Origin: JBBQVO01 sp038211505
Lineage (GTDB): Bacteria > Chloroflexota > Dehalococcoidia > DSTF01 > JACRBR01
Assembly: GCA_038211505.1 (NCBI GenBank)
Contig: JBBQVO010000014.1
Coordinates: forward strand, 1 to 33,119
Reading direction: 5' to 3'
DNA: 33,119 nucleotides
A program made the position numbers and the translations under genes. Within the stretch, counting starts at the first letter, position 1, and every line of letters starts with the position of its first letter. The notes under the pieces were generated by a model, which saw only the letters and a program-made list of their open reading frames with translations, had not been told where the DNA came from and did not search any database. Positions 1-8,159 of the stretch are shown piece by piece.

Positions 1-1733
1 CGCGCCGTCTCGAGCATGGTCGCACGCTCGTCGTCGGCGCGCTCGAGCTTCTCGGCGAGCCGCTGCCGGATGTCCTCCGCTTCGTGACGGGCGATCTCTT
101 CCGAACGCCGCGCCGATGCCGCCTGCTCGCGCTCGCGGTGGATATCGGACAGCAGCTCCTCGACCTGCAACTGCTCCGGTGCAATCGAACTCCGCGCCTC
201 TTCGATGATCTCGCGTGGCATGCCGAGCCGCTGCGCGATCTCAAGCGCGTTGCTCCGGCCTGGCAGCCCGATCGTCAGATGGTACGTCGGCGAAAGCGTC
301 TCGAGGTTGAACTCCACCGATGCGTTCGTCACGCTCTCGGTGCCGTGCGCGAACGCCTTCAACTCGCCGTGATGCGTCGTCGCAACGGTGAGCGCGCCGG
401 CGTCAAGCAGCTTCGTCAGAATTGCCCGGGCGAGCGCCGCCCCCTCCGTCGGGTCCGTGCCTGCCGCCAGCTCGTCGAGCAGCACGAGGCTGCGATCGTC
501 GGCGTCGGCGACGATGCCGATGATATTGCGCATGTGGCTGCTGAACGTCGACAACGACTGCTCGATGCTCTGCTCATCGCCGATGTCGGCGAAGATCGCG
601 TCAAACACCGGCACGCGCGAGCCGCGATCAGCCGGCACCGGCAGCCCCGACTGCGCCATCAGCGCCAGCAGTCCGGCCGTCTTCAGCGCGACGGTCTTGC
701 CACCCGTGTTCGGCCCCGTGATCAGCAGCACGCGATGCTGCCCGCCGACGGTGATCGTCGTCGGTACGACCGGCGATCGCAGCAGCGGGTGGCGCGCCAG
801 CAGCAGATGCAGCTGCGCCGGCGCCTCGACGATCCACGGTTGATCCGTTCCCTCGTACGGCAGCTCCGGCGCGCCGATCTCGTCGCCGAAGCGCGCCTTC
901 GCCAGCGCGAGATCGATGGCCGCGAGCGCCTCGACATCCCACTCCACAGCCTGCGCCTGTGCGCCGATCTCGCCGCTCAGCGTGCGCAACACGCGCTCGA
1001 TCTCGCGCGATTCTTCGAGCTGCGCCTCGCGCCAGCGGTTGCCGAGATCGACGATCGGCAGCGGCTCGAGCCACAGTGTCGCGCCGGAACCGGAGACGTC
1101 GTGCACGATGCCTTTGAGCTGCCCGCGATAGTCGGCCTTGATCGGGATCACATAGCGGCCGTCGCGCAGCGTGATGATCGCTTCCTGCGCGATGCCCTTG
1201 CTGAACGCCGACCCGAGGATCTCCTGCAGGCGTTGATACAGCCGATCGTGCAGCGAGCGCACTTCGCGGCGGATCGTGCCGAGCGCCGGGCTCGCCTGAT
1301 CCGTGACTTCGGCGCGCTGGTTGATCGACCGATTGATATTCTCGACGCTGTGTACCAGCGGCTCGATGCCGTCGACGATCGCCGCCAGCAGCGGCAGCGA
1401 CTCATCGAGCCGCGAGATCGACGACTTGAGCTCGCGCGCGCACTCAAGCGTCGACGCGATCTGCAGCAGTTCCTCCGGCGTCAGCAGCCCGCCGCGCGAC
1501 GCCTTCTCGGACAGCGGCCGCACGTCGTGCGCGCCGCCCAGCCCCGTCCGCGGCTTCATCGCGATCAGCCGCCGCGACTCCGCCGTCTCCCGCTGCCGCC
1601 GCACGACCTCGCGGTACTCCGTCGAAGGCTCAAGCGCGAGCGCCAGCTCCCGCCCCGCCGAGAACGCCGTCGAGCGTGCCAGCCGTTCCCGAATCTTGTC
1701 GAATTCCAGCGTCCGAAGCGCATGCGCGTCCAT
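1..1733 (-). CDS. mutS2: Endonuclease MutS2 (5' part; C-terminus beyond window)
   Basis: This is the first 577 residues of MutS2, a MutS-family ATPase that acts on branched DNA and, in Bacillus, on collided ribosomes. The reading frame starts at ATG 1733 with the family opening LEFDKIRERLA. It continues through the helical core and clamp to Walker A GPNTGGKT at about residues 339-346 and Walker B LLDELAAGTDP at about 414-424. The window edge lies in the coiled coil after the ATPase domain, so the KOW and Smr nuclease regions expected in the remaining 200 or so residues are not seen. No convincing Shine-Dalgarno precedes the start. A -10-like TACACT (minus strand, 1746-1741) sits 7 bases upstream of the ATG, so the mRNA may be leaderless. 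MutS1 is unlikely because the mismatch-binding N-terminal domain is absent. Confidence 0.95.
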   Translation of the reverse strand, partial: MDAHALRTLEFDKIRERLARSTAFSAGRELALALEPSTEYREVVRRQRETAESRRLIAMKPRTGLGGAHDVRPLSEKASRGGLLTPEELLQIASTLECARELKSSISRLDESLPLLAAIVDGIEPLVHSVENINRSINQRAEVTDQASPALGTIRREVRSLHDRLYQRLQEILGSAFSKGIAQEAIITLRDGRYVIPIKADYRGQLKGIVHDVSGSGATLWLEPLPIVDLGNRWREAQLEESREIERVLRTLSGEIGAQAQAVEWDVEALAAIDLALAKARFGDEIGAPELPYEGTDQPWIVEAPAQLHLLLARHPLLRSPVVPTTITVGGQHRVLLITGPNTGGKTVALKTAGLLALMAQSGLPVPADRGSRVPVFDAIFADIGDEQSIEQSLSTFSSHMRNIIGIVADADDRSLVLLDELAAGTDPTEGAALARAILTKLLDAGALTVATTHHGELKAFAHGTESVTNASVEFNLETLSPTYHLTIGLPGRSNALEIAQRLGMPREIIEEARSSIAPEQLQVEELLSDIHREREQAASARRSEEIARHEAEDIRQRLAEKLERADDERATMLETA

Positions 1734-1734
1734 A

Positions 1735-1758
1735 TGTGCAAGTGTAGCGAGTTGCACA
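1735..1758 (-). promoter_or_regulatory. Inverted repeat and -10-like box upstream of mutS2
   Basis: TGTGCAA (1735-1741) and TTGCACA (1752-1758) form a perfect 7-bp inverted repeat with a 10-base spacer, one base from the mutS2 start codon. Read on the minus strand, the spacer side contains TACACT (1746-1741), a plausible -10 hexamer placed for transcription to begin at the ATG. It could be an operator or an RNA hairpin; nothing here identifies a binding protein. Confidence 0.35.
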
Positions 1759-1866
1759 CGTCCCAAGACGGTACAAGCGTCAGCAAACTATCACGGGTCT
1801 CTCATGGCGATCGCCGCCCAGCGGACAGATGATTGCGGCAGGACGGTACGCAGGAGAGGAATCAAC

Positions 1867-3537
1867 ATGACGACCGCAGATTTTGCCACGGCTAGCTCAC
1901 GATCCCGGATGTCATTGGTGGAACGACTGTTACAATTCGCGCCCACCCGGGTCTGCATCAAGCGCCCATCCGCGTTCGAGACGTGCGATCGATGCGAGAC
2001 GCGATGCCGCCGCGGACAGGCGCAACAGAGCAAGGGCTGCGCCGCGGACGGATGCAACTCGAACCTATTCGACGTAGTCTGCGCGCATCAGCGCGTCGAG
2101 AAGTCAGTCGAAGCGAGCGGCGTCCTCGTGTTGCTGCTGGCGACTATCTCGCTCATTGCGCTGGGCAGCACGTGGCTCGTCGCGAGCGGCCGTCCGGCGA
2201 TTCTCTTCGGTGCCTGGTCAATTGGAGCGCTGCTGTTCGCGATGGCCATCCTGGCACGCCTGCCCGATGCTCGTGCCACGCTTTCCGCTCAGATGGCGGC
2301 GATGTGTACGTTGACGGGAGCGGCGCTGCTTACGCGTTCTGGCGACGATCCACGGGGCATCGCGATTGGCGTCGTCGTCTTCGCGCTGGGCGGTCTGATC
2401 CCCAGCGCGCTCAATGATCGTAGCTACGGCCCGATCTCGCTATTCCGCTTGGTCATCGTCTGCGTCGCCATCGTTGCATTCGGCTTCGGCGCACTCGCGG
2501 CTATCACCGGGATCCCGAGCTGGCGCGTCTTCGCGATATCTGGCATCGGTGCGGCGATTGTCTTCTTCACCGGATTCGCCCAACCCGCGGCGCAGCGAGT
2601 CTTCGGGATAGCCATCTCGGTCCCGGCTCGGACGCCGAAACTGGCGCCTCGTCAGTCGCGGCAGATGAAACCGATATCCGCGCGTGCTCATGGCTTGTTG
2701 CGCTTGATCGAGTCGATGGCGATTCAGATGTCTCGATTCGCGTTTCGCATTCGCGAGTCCAGCCTGAACGCGTTGAACATCAGCTTGGCGCGGGCGTTAG
2801 ACGTGATCCGCCTCACCGAGAGACGCGTTCGGATCGTTCTCGTCCGGCTCGGACAGATCGTCCGAGCCGTCGGACAACTAGCGATGGAGTGGTGGAAGAC
2901 GACGTGGACAATGCTGGACGACGTATTCCACCCCAGTGTCAGTGCGATTATCTTGCTCGCCGCGGCCGGTGTATGTGGTTCAGTCGCCGCCGAGCATCTC
3001 GTTGCCTATGTGCGCGCGGACGACGGGTTTGGCGCGCGCGGCTGGCTCAAATTCGCGGAAGTCGTCGCCCTCAGCGGCGCCGGGATCAGTTGCGTCGTTC
3101 TGGCCTGCGCGACGTACGGCGACGAGTACCTAACTGCGCTCAAATCGATCTCCAACCTGATCGTCGAACTTCTGCCTTACGGCATACTGGTATGCGTCGC
3201 GTCCGTGATGACGTCAGCCGTGGGGATGCCGATCCTGGCGCGACTGCCTATCGTCGGCGGCGTGATGAGCGCGGGCTCTCGCGACTTCGGTCCTGCGGCA
3301 ACGCTCAGTCTCGTGATGATGCTGGTTATTTCGATCGTAGCGGTGCGCATCATGCACCAGGAGTCGGCGCCGTCGGAGGGTTCGGCCGACCTGTTTGATT
3401 TTCGGAAGCTGTTCGCGCTCCTGCCGAGGGCGCTGCGAGCCCTGGAGCTCGCCGTTGTCGCACCGATGCTCGGCGTCGCCGTGGCCTCCGCGACAGTCGT
3501 CGTCACCCTCGCTTCCGCCGCCGCGCATGCCTTGTGA
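1867..3537 (+). CDS. Multi-pass membrane protein of unknown function with Cys-rich N-terminus
   Basis: I do not recognise this 556-residue protein. The frame is open further upstream, but only as the antisense of mutS2. ATG 1867 is chosen because AGGAGAGG (1852-1859) lies 7 bases before it. Residues 1-78 are soluble and hold a cysteine cluster (CDRC, CRRG, GCAADGC, VVC) that could bind metal. About six hydrophobic helices follow (roughly residues 80-255), then an amphipathic Arg-rich stretch of about 90 residues, then about five more helices to the C-terminus. The arrangement suggests two membrane bundles joined by a cytoplasmic helix, but no transporter or enzyme signature is visible. It stands alone between mutS2 (divergent) and the zinc peptidase gene. 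The N-terminal 70 residues are the least certain part; a later start is possible. Confidence 0.6.
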   Translation: MTTADFATASSRSRMSLVERLLQFAPTRVCIKRPSAFETCDRCETRCRRGQAQQSKGCAADGCNSNLFDVVCAHQRVEKSVEASGVLVLLLATISLIALGSTWLVASGRPAILFGAWSIGALLFAMAILARLPDARATLSAQMAAMCTLTGAALLTRSGDDPRGIAIGVVVFALGGLIPSALNDRSYGPISLFRLVIVCVAIVAFGFGALAAITGIPSWRVFAISGIGAAIVFFTGFAQPAAQRVFGIAISVPARTPKLAPRQSRQMKPISARAHGLLRLIESMAIQMSRFAFRIRESSLNALNISLARALDVIRLTERRVRIVLVRLGQIVRAVGQLAMEWWKTTWTMLDDVFHPSVSAIILLAAAGVCGSVAAEHLVAYVRADDGFGARGWLKFAEVVALSGAGISCVVLACATYGDEYLTALKSISNLIVELLPYGILVCVASVMTSAVGMPILARLPIVGGVMSAGSRDFGPAATLSLVMMLVISIVAVRIMHQESAPSEGSADLFDFRKLFALLPRALRALELAVVAPMLGVAVASATVVVTLASAAAHAL

Positions 3538-3668
3538 CGCTGCGACGACCTTCGCCTGCACGTCCCCTCTTGTTGCCGCTGCCACCAGAGCGGCCGAAAA
3601 GGCGATGATCCTGTAGCGTCAGGCCGCTATCCTCCCCTCATACGAATGACGACGACGGAGCGCGCCAC

Positions 3669-4565
3669 ATGAAGATCGGATTCCCCGGACAGCGCAGCGG
3701 CGACCTCAGCGACCAGCGCTCCGCCGGTGGCGGATCGGGCGGGATCGGCGGCATCCCGCTTGGCGCCGCCGGCGGCGGCATCGGCGGGTTGATCCTCGTG
3801 ATTATTCTCACGCTGCTCGGCGGATCGCAGATCCTCGGCGGTGGCGGCTCCGGCTACAACCCGGGCGGCGGCGTGCTAAAGCAACTGCCGCAGGCGCCGG
3901 CGGCGACCGGCAACGGCATCCCGCCCGCATCCGATCCCGATGCCGGCCTCGTCGACTTCGTCTCGGCCGTCCTCGATGACACGCAGACGTTCTGGACCGG
4001 CCAGTTTCAGACCAGCGGCACGACCTACCGTCACGCGAAGCTGGTGCTCTTCACGAGCGCCACGCAATCCGGCTGCGGCAACGCGACATCGAGCGTCGGT
4101 CCCTTTTACTGCTCCGCCGACGAGACCGTGTATCTCGATCTCGACTTCCTCCGCGAACTGACGACGCGGTTCGGCGCGCCCGGCGACTTCGCCCAGGCGT
4201 ATGTCATCGCGCACGAGCTCGGGCATCACGTGCAGAAGCTCTCCGGCATCAGCGACGACGTGCAGCAGCGTGTGCAGGCGCACCCCGACGAACAGAACGC
4301 GCTCTCGGTGAAGGTGGAGTTGCAAGCCGACTGTCTCGCCGGCGTCTGGGCGCACTCGACCTACCAGCGCGGCATTCTCGAGAGCGGCGATCTCGAGGAA
4401 GGTCTCGCCGCCGCGGCCGCCGTCGGCGACGATCGCCTGCAAAAGCAAGCCGGCGCGCGCGTCAACCCCGAGACGTGGACGCACGGCTCATCCGAGCAAC
4501 GCGTCACCTGGTTCCGCACCGGCTACGACAACGGCGACGCCGCCAAGTGCAACACCTTCTCGTAG
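3669..4565 (+). CDS. Neutral zinc metallopeptidase, YpfJ/KPN_02809 family
   Basis: The 298-residue product has the layout of the putative neutral zinc metallopeptidase family (PF04228). A short polar N-terminus with GQRSGD and DQRS is followed by a Gly-rich stretch and one membrane helix (about residues 37-57). An extracytoplasmic domain then carries the zinc site HELGHH at residues 182-187, and downstream ELQADCLAGVWAH supplies the acidic and helical part of the fold. The length matches the family. The substrate is unknown; family members are thought to be membrane-anchored peptidases. A GGAG about 10 bases upstream supports ATG 3669. Its 3' end converges on the alpha/beta hydrolase gene across 40 bases, with no clear terminator. 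Confidence 0.93.
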   Translation: MKIGFPGQRSGDLSDQRSAGGGSGGIGGIPLGAAGGGIGGLILVIILTLLGGSQILGGGGSGYNPGGGVLKQLPQAPAATGNGIPPASDPDAGLVDFVSAVLDDTQTFWTGQFQTSGTTYRHAKLVLFTSATQSGCGNATSSVGPFYCSADETVYLDLDFLRELTTRFGAPGDFAQAYVIAHELGHHVQKLSGISDDVQQRVQAHPDEQNALSVKVELQADCLAGVWAHSTYQRGILESGDLEEGLAAAAAVGDDRLQKQAGARVNPETWTHGSSEQRVTWFRTGYDNGDAAKCNTFS

Positions 4566-4605
4566 CCGCCAGGCCCATGCGGATCGCGGGCGACGCGAGA
4601 AGGAT

Positions 4606-5406
4606 CTACGCGCTCAGGAACTCGATGATCCGCGGCCACGCGCTCTTGTCCTGGATCATGAACAGATGCCCGCCCTCAAACATCTCGAGCTGCGAGTGCG
4701 CGATCTGACGGTGCAGCGACTCGAGGTTGGACGGCGGCGCGATCCCGTCGTAACGTCCGCCGCAGATGTACACCGGCATCGTCAGCGACGGCAGACGATC
4801 GTACGTGTCGTGATGGCGCCGCGCCTCAAGCTGCATCCGGCGTCCCTTGTCACGATCAGGCTCGCCCGCGCCGATCGCGTATCCGGCGACGGCATACCCC
4901 ACGAACTTCGCGAACCGCTCCGGCTGCTCGCGCTCGATCGCCGCCATGCGCGTATCGCCGAGCAGCAGCGAGCGTCGCGCGCGCTCATCGTCCGGTAGAT
5001 CGACGAGTTCGTGCAACGGGTACGACGCCTCACCGGCGCCGCCCGCAGACGTGCACGCCAGCGCCATCCGCTCGATCCGCTGCGGATGCCGCAGCGCGAA
5101 CTCCTGCGCCACCATCCCGCCGAACGAAACGCCAAGCACGTGGCATCGATCCCACCCAACCGCATCGAGCAGCGCCGCGGCATCGTCGGCGTACTGTCGC
5201 ATCGTGTACGGCCCGTCAGGCACCGCGCTGCGCCCGAGACCGCGCTGGTCGTACGCCAGCAACTCAAACTGCCGCGGCAGCGCGCTCTCGAAGATCGTCG
5301 GCGTCTGCCGCAGATCCCCGCCCGTGCCGGAGATGTACAACAGCGGCGGCCCCGCGCCAGCGATTTCGTAGTACATGCGGAGTTCCGGGGTGTCGGCGTA
5401 GGGCAT
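4606..5406 (-). CDS. Alpha/beta hydrolase
   Basis: A 266-residue alpha/beta-hydrolase-fold protein with a complete catalytic triad: nucleophile elbow GVSFGG (Ser94), acid in GGRYDG (Asp220) and His247 in FEGGH. The N-terminal part has the usual oxyanion region SGTGGD and the DQRGLGRS strand-loop. Overall it resembles the 3-oxoadipate enol-lactonase/haloperoxidase-like group, but substrate cannot be read from sequence. ATG 5406 is preferred over an upstream in-frame ATG at 5490, because the extra 28 residues are Arg-rich and overlap the coding region of the neighbouring small gene. It lies 4 bases downstream of the HicA-like gene on the same strand, so the two are probably co-transcribed. Confidence 0.9.
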   Translation of the reverse strand: MPYADTPELRMYYEIAGAGPPLLYISGTGGDLRQTPTIFESALPRQFELLAYDQRGLGRSAVPDGPYTMRQYADDAAALLDAVGWDRCHVLGVSFGGMVAQEFALRHPQRIERMALACTSAGGAGEASYPLHELVDLPDDERARRSLLLGDTRMAAIEREQPERFAKFVGYAVAGYAIGAGEPDRDKGRRMQLEARRHHDTYDRLPSLTMPVYICGGRYDGIAPPSNLESLHRQIAHSQLEMFEGGHLFMIQDKSAWPRIIEFLSA

Positions 5407-5410
5407 GGGT

Positions 5411-5659
5411 TCAGATCCCGTCCAGGTAGCGCCAGAACTTCGCCGGATCGATCGCCGCCTTGCCGAGAATCGTCTCCGCGTAAACAGCACCGAGCTCGAC
5501 CGTCGCGTGCACTAGCAGGATTTGCGATTCAGAATCGGAGCAGTCGACCGACAAAACGACGGTGCCAGTCGGTGGCCCTTCCGGCTCCGGGCAGACCTGG
5601 TAGCCCTCGGTCTTCAGGAAGTCGACGAGCTGCTGACCGGCAAATCGCTGTCGCGGCAT
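5411..5659 (-). CDS. Small HicA-like protein (possible toxin, catalytic His not evident)
   Basis: An 82-residue protein with a HicA/YcfA-like layout: an N-terminal helix with GQQLVDFLKTEGY, central strands, then VHATVEL and a C-terminal helix with AETILGKAAI and KFWRYL. HicA toxins are small double-stranded-RNA-binding-fold mRNA interferases. The usual GSH motif carrying the catalytic histidine is not evident here; the corresponding stretch reads PPTGTVVLSVD. It may therefore be inactive or only a structural relative. GAGG upstream supports the start. It is divergent from a HicB-like gene 46 bases away, whereas ordinary hicAB genes are co-directional. Assignment rests on pattern resemblance only. 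Confidence 0.5.
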   Translation of the reverse strand: MPRQRFAGQQLVDFLKTEGYQVCPEPEGPPTGTVVLSVDCSDSESQILLVHATVELGAVYAETILGKAAIDPAKFWRYLDGI

Positions 5660-5705
5660 TCCGCCTCTTCAATCCTGATAAACTGTGCCGAGTATAGGAG
5701 ACCTG

Positions 5706-5996
5706 ATGGTTTCGACGACACTGCTCCAGATCAAATACAGGCCGCAGTTCCACGACGAGGACGGCCTCGTGACCGCAGTCTGCCGCGAGTTGGGCTTGGC
5801 CGCGCCCGGTAAGACCAACGCCGAAGCCGCCGCCGCGCTGTCATCCACCGTACGCGCGTACTGCGACATTCTCGAGCGCCGCGGCGTGCTCGCGAAGACG
5901 CTCAGCGAAGCCGGCATTGCAACAACGGAGATCAACGTCGACAAAGAATCGAAAGACGACGTCATCCTCGTCGTCGGCACCGGCCGCCTGGACTAA
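5706..5996 (+). CDS. Small HicB-like protein (possible antitoxin)
   Basis: A 96-residue protein whose first 60 residues resemble the HicB partial RNase-H fold: a strand with LLQIKYRPQF, then DEDGLVTAVCRELG, then GKTNAEAAAALSSTVRAYC in place of the usual G-x-T-xx-EA helix. The C-terminal part has short strands and no recognisable helix-turn-helix or ribbon-helix-helix. AGGAG at 5696-5700, 5 bases before ATG 5706, fixes this start over GTG 5685. The divergent HicA-like gene begins 46 bases away, so both promoters must share or overlap that gap. HicB antitoxins bind HicA and repress the operon; whether that happens here is inference. Confidence 0.5.
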   Translation: MVSTTLLQIKYRPQFHDEDGLVTAVCRELGLAAPGKTNAEAAAALSSTVRAYCDILERRGVLAKTLSEAGIATTEINVDKESKDDVILVVGTGRLD

Positions 5997-6092
5997 CCAC
6001 TGACAAACAGCGGCAATCCTTTCAACCCTTCTGTGCCCCTCTGTGTCCGCTGTGGATCGACCCCTTCGTGTCTCTTCGTGGAAGACCGACCG
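5997..6092. repeat. Short intergenic CTTCGTG-type repeat
   Basis: This 96-base gap contains wording close to the tandem repeat at 17530-17797, including CTTCGTGTCTCTTCGTGGA (about 6066-6084), preceded by CCCTCTGTGTCCGCTGTGG. It carries no gene. The similarity suggests a dispersed intergenic repeat family in this genome. Confidence 0.5.
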
Positions 6093-6860
6093 TCAGAAGT
6101 AGTTGATCGAGATCCCGCCGTCGACGACGAACTCCGTGCCGGTCATCCACCCAGACTCATCCGACGCGAGATACAGCGCGGCGTAGGCGATGTCCTCCGG
6201 CAGGCCGAAGCGGCCGAGCGGGATGCGATTGAGGCGCTTCATCTTCTCCGCTTCGCTCGGGAAGAGATCGGCGAGCAGCGGCGTCAGGATCGGGCCGGGA
6301 CAGATCGCATTCACGCGCACATGCCGCGGCCCAAACTGCACCGCCAGCGACTTCGTGAGCGCCAGCACGGCGCCCTTGCTGGCCGTGTACGCGTCCTGCG
6401 GCACCGTGCAGCCGACGAGCGCGACGAACGATGCAACGTTGACGACGGACCCGCCGCCGGCGCGCACGATCTCCGGGATCGCGAACTTGCAGCACAGCAT
6501 CACGCCCTTGAGATTGACGTCCATCGTCCGCCGATACACATCCTCATCCATCTCCAGCACGCTCCCGTCGGCGTCCGGAAAGATGCCGGCGTTGTTGTAG
6601 AGGATGTGCAGCATGCCGAAGCGCTCGACGCCGCCGCGCACCCACGATTCGACGTCCGCCGCGTTCGAGACGTCGCCCGTGAGCGCCAGAACCGCGCCTT
6701 GGTTCTCGCGTTCGACGAGCGCGGCCGTTTCGTCGAGACCGTCGCGCGAGATATCGGTGGCGATGATGTTCGCGCCTTCGCGCGCAAACAACACCGACGC
6801 GACGCGGCCCATGCCGCTGCTCGCACCCGTGATCAGCGCCGTCTTCCCTTCGAGTCGCAT
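6093..6860 (-). CDS. SDR family NAD(P)-dependent oxidoreductase
   Basis: A 255-residue classical short-chain dehydrogenase/reductase. Visible motifs are the cofactor loop TGASSGMG (residues 11-18), an acidic residue after strand 2 (ATDIS) that favours NAD(H), GDV at 62-64, NNAG at 89-92, Asn116, catalytic Ser144, and YxxxK at Tyr158-Lys162. The C-terminus has the typical SGWMTGTEFVVDGG. The length is normal for the family. The substrate is unknown; family members oxidise or reduce alcohols and ketones. ATG 6860 gives the standard MRLEGKTALITG opening, while longer frames upstream read into the neighbouring J-domain gene. It is divergent from that gene. Confidence 0.93.
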   Translation of the reverse strand: MRLEGKTALITGASSGMGRVASVLFAREGANIIATDISRDGLDETAALVERENQGAVLALTGDVSNAADVESWVRGGVERFGMLHILYNNAGIFPDADGSVLEMDEDVYRRTMDVNLKGVMLCCKFAIPEIVRAGGGSVVNVASFVALVGCTVPQDAYTASKGAVLALTKSLAVQFGPRHVRVNAICPGPILTPLLADLFPSEAEKMKRLNRIPLGRFGLPEDIAYAALYLASDESGWMTGTEFVVDGGISINYF

Positions 6861-6931
6861 GCCGCATGCTAGCGAGCTTCGGCCCGTGAGACACGGTGGC
6901 GCCTCGGCCCGAGTGCGCGAGCCATCTTCGA

Positions 6932-6974
6932 TACAATGACGCCGCATTTTGATCAGCGAGAGGACGGCCATTTG
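6932..6974 (+). promoter_or_regulatory. -10-like box and Shine-Dalgarno of the J-domain gene
   Basis: TACAAT (6932-6937) matches a -10 box closely and overlaps the first in-frame ATG (6936). Transcription would start near 6944, after that ATG. GAGAGGA (6958-6964) lies 7 bases before TTG 6972, which makes TTG 6972 the better start. No convincing -35 is visible. Confidence 0.4.
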
Positions 6975-8150
6975 GCGGGCGAGCAGCGCACGGACCGGGC
7001 GGCGGCGCACTGGAAACGGCTGGGGCTGATCCCGGGCGCGCCCGAATGCGTCATCAAGGCGGCGCATCGCGTGCAGATCGAGATGCATCACCCGGATCGC
7101 GGCGGCGACGCCAACGCCGCGAAACAAGTGAACGTGGCATACGATGAGCTGCGCGGGCAGGGCGCCGTCGCGCACGAGTACGTCGCCTCCCACTTCAGCG
7201 GCGAGCCATGGGTCGTGCTCGGCCTCAGCAGCGCCGCCGATGAACAGCTCGTCGGCCGCGCCGGCAAGCAGCTCGCCGCCGAGTTACGCACGCATCCGCG
7301 ACTCGTCGAGAAGGTCGAGTGGGCGGTCAGCCACTTCGCGTCGGCAAAAGCAGCGCCCACCGCCCCCCGCGCCCGCATCACACCGATGACGCAGCCCGTC
7401 CGCCGCGCCGGGCCGCCGCCGCGCCAGGCGCCGACGCCGCGACCGGCGACGCCCGGCAAGCCCGACGGCCTGCCGCAGAAGATCGACTTCGGCACGCTCG
7501 AGTGGCGCTCGACCGTCGTCCGCACGGTGCAGCTGACGTGGAAGCAATTCGCGCCCTACAGCGTCGAAGTCGACGCGCGCATGCCGATCGTCGCCGACGT
7601 CGTGGCTTCAAAGGTGCTTCCCGGCCGCTTCTCGATCACGTTCTCGATCGACTGGGATGCGCTGGCCGAATCGCGCAGCCCCACGACGCGCGGCTACACA
7701 CTCGATGTCGCGGTGACGATCCGCTGGACGGCGACCGACTCCGAGACCGTGCGCGCCCGCGGCACGATCCTCTTCCCGGCGATCGTCAGCGTCAGCCCGA
7801 CGACCCTCAATCTCGGCACCGTCCGCGAGAGCGAGCTGGCGCGCGCGTCGCTGCTGATCGTCAGCACCGGCGCGGCCTCAGTGACGATCGATCCGCCGCC
7901 GTGGCTGCAGCGCGTCGACGGCAGCGGCAAAGCGCTCGAAGCGCCGCTCGCCCTCAAGACGAACACACCCGTGCGCCTCGAGTTCCGCGTCCACTGGCCG
8001 CCGATCCTCGAACGCGCCGCATCATCGTTCCTGGAAGGCCGCCCCGTGCGCCCGACCGGCCGCATCACGATCCGCTGGAACGATCAGTCATCCGAAGTAC
8101 CGGCTGAAATCGTCGTCGAACCAAAAACGCGCGCCCAAGCCCGCCGCTAA
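6972..8150 (+). CDS. J-domain protein with Pro-rich linker and beta-sandwich C-terminal region
   Basis: A 392-residue protein. Residues 10-65 form a compact J-domain-like region: WKRLGLIPGA, a helix, then the HPD tripeptide (residues 40-42, in HHPDRGGD) and a helix with VNVAYDEL. HPD is the Hsp70/DnaK-contacting motif. A Pro/Arg/Ala-rich linker covers roughly 115-165. Two beta-rich domains follow. One includes SVSPTTLNLGTV, reminiscent of ASH/Hydin or other Ig-like folds; the last ends near the C-terminus. There is no signal peptide, zinc-finger or client-binding DnaJ region. Such proteins probably recruit DnaK to a specialised client or scaffold; the client is unknown. TTG 6972 is preferred because of its Shine-Dalgarno, with ATG 6936 (12 residues longer) as the alternative. 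Confidence 0.75.
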   Translation: MAGEQRTDRAAAHWKRLGLIPGAPECVIKAAHRVQIEMHHPDRGGDANAAKQVNVAYDELRGQGAVAHEYVASHFSGEPWVVLGLSSAADEQLVGRAGKQLAAELRTHPRLVEKVEWAVSHFASAKAAPTAPRARITPMTQPVRRAGPPPRQAPTPRPATPGKPDGLPQKIDFGTLEWRSTVVRTVQLTWKQFAPYSVEVDARMPIVADVVASKVLPGRFSITFSIDWDALAESRSPTTRGYTLDVAVTIRWTATDSETVRARGTILFPAIVSVSPTTLNLGTVRESELARASLLIVSTGAASVTIDPPPWLQRVDGSGKALEAPLALKTNTPVRLEFRVHWPPILERAASSFLEGRPVRPTGRITIRWNDQSSEVPAEIVVEPKTRAQARR

Positions 8151-8159
8151 CGGCACCAT

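Noticed and set aside
84..1832. Long plus-strand open frame (582 codons) across mutS2
   Set aside because: It is the antisense of mutS2. Its product is Arg-rich low-complexity sequence with no domain, while the minus strand carries Walker A and B motifs.
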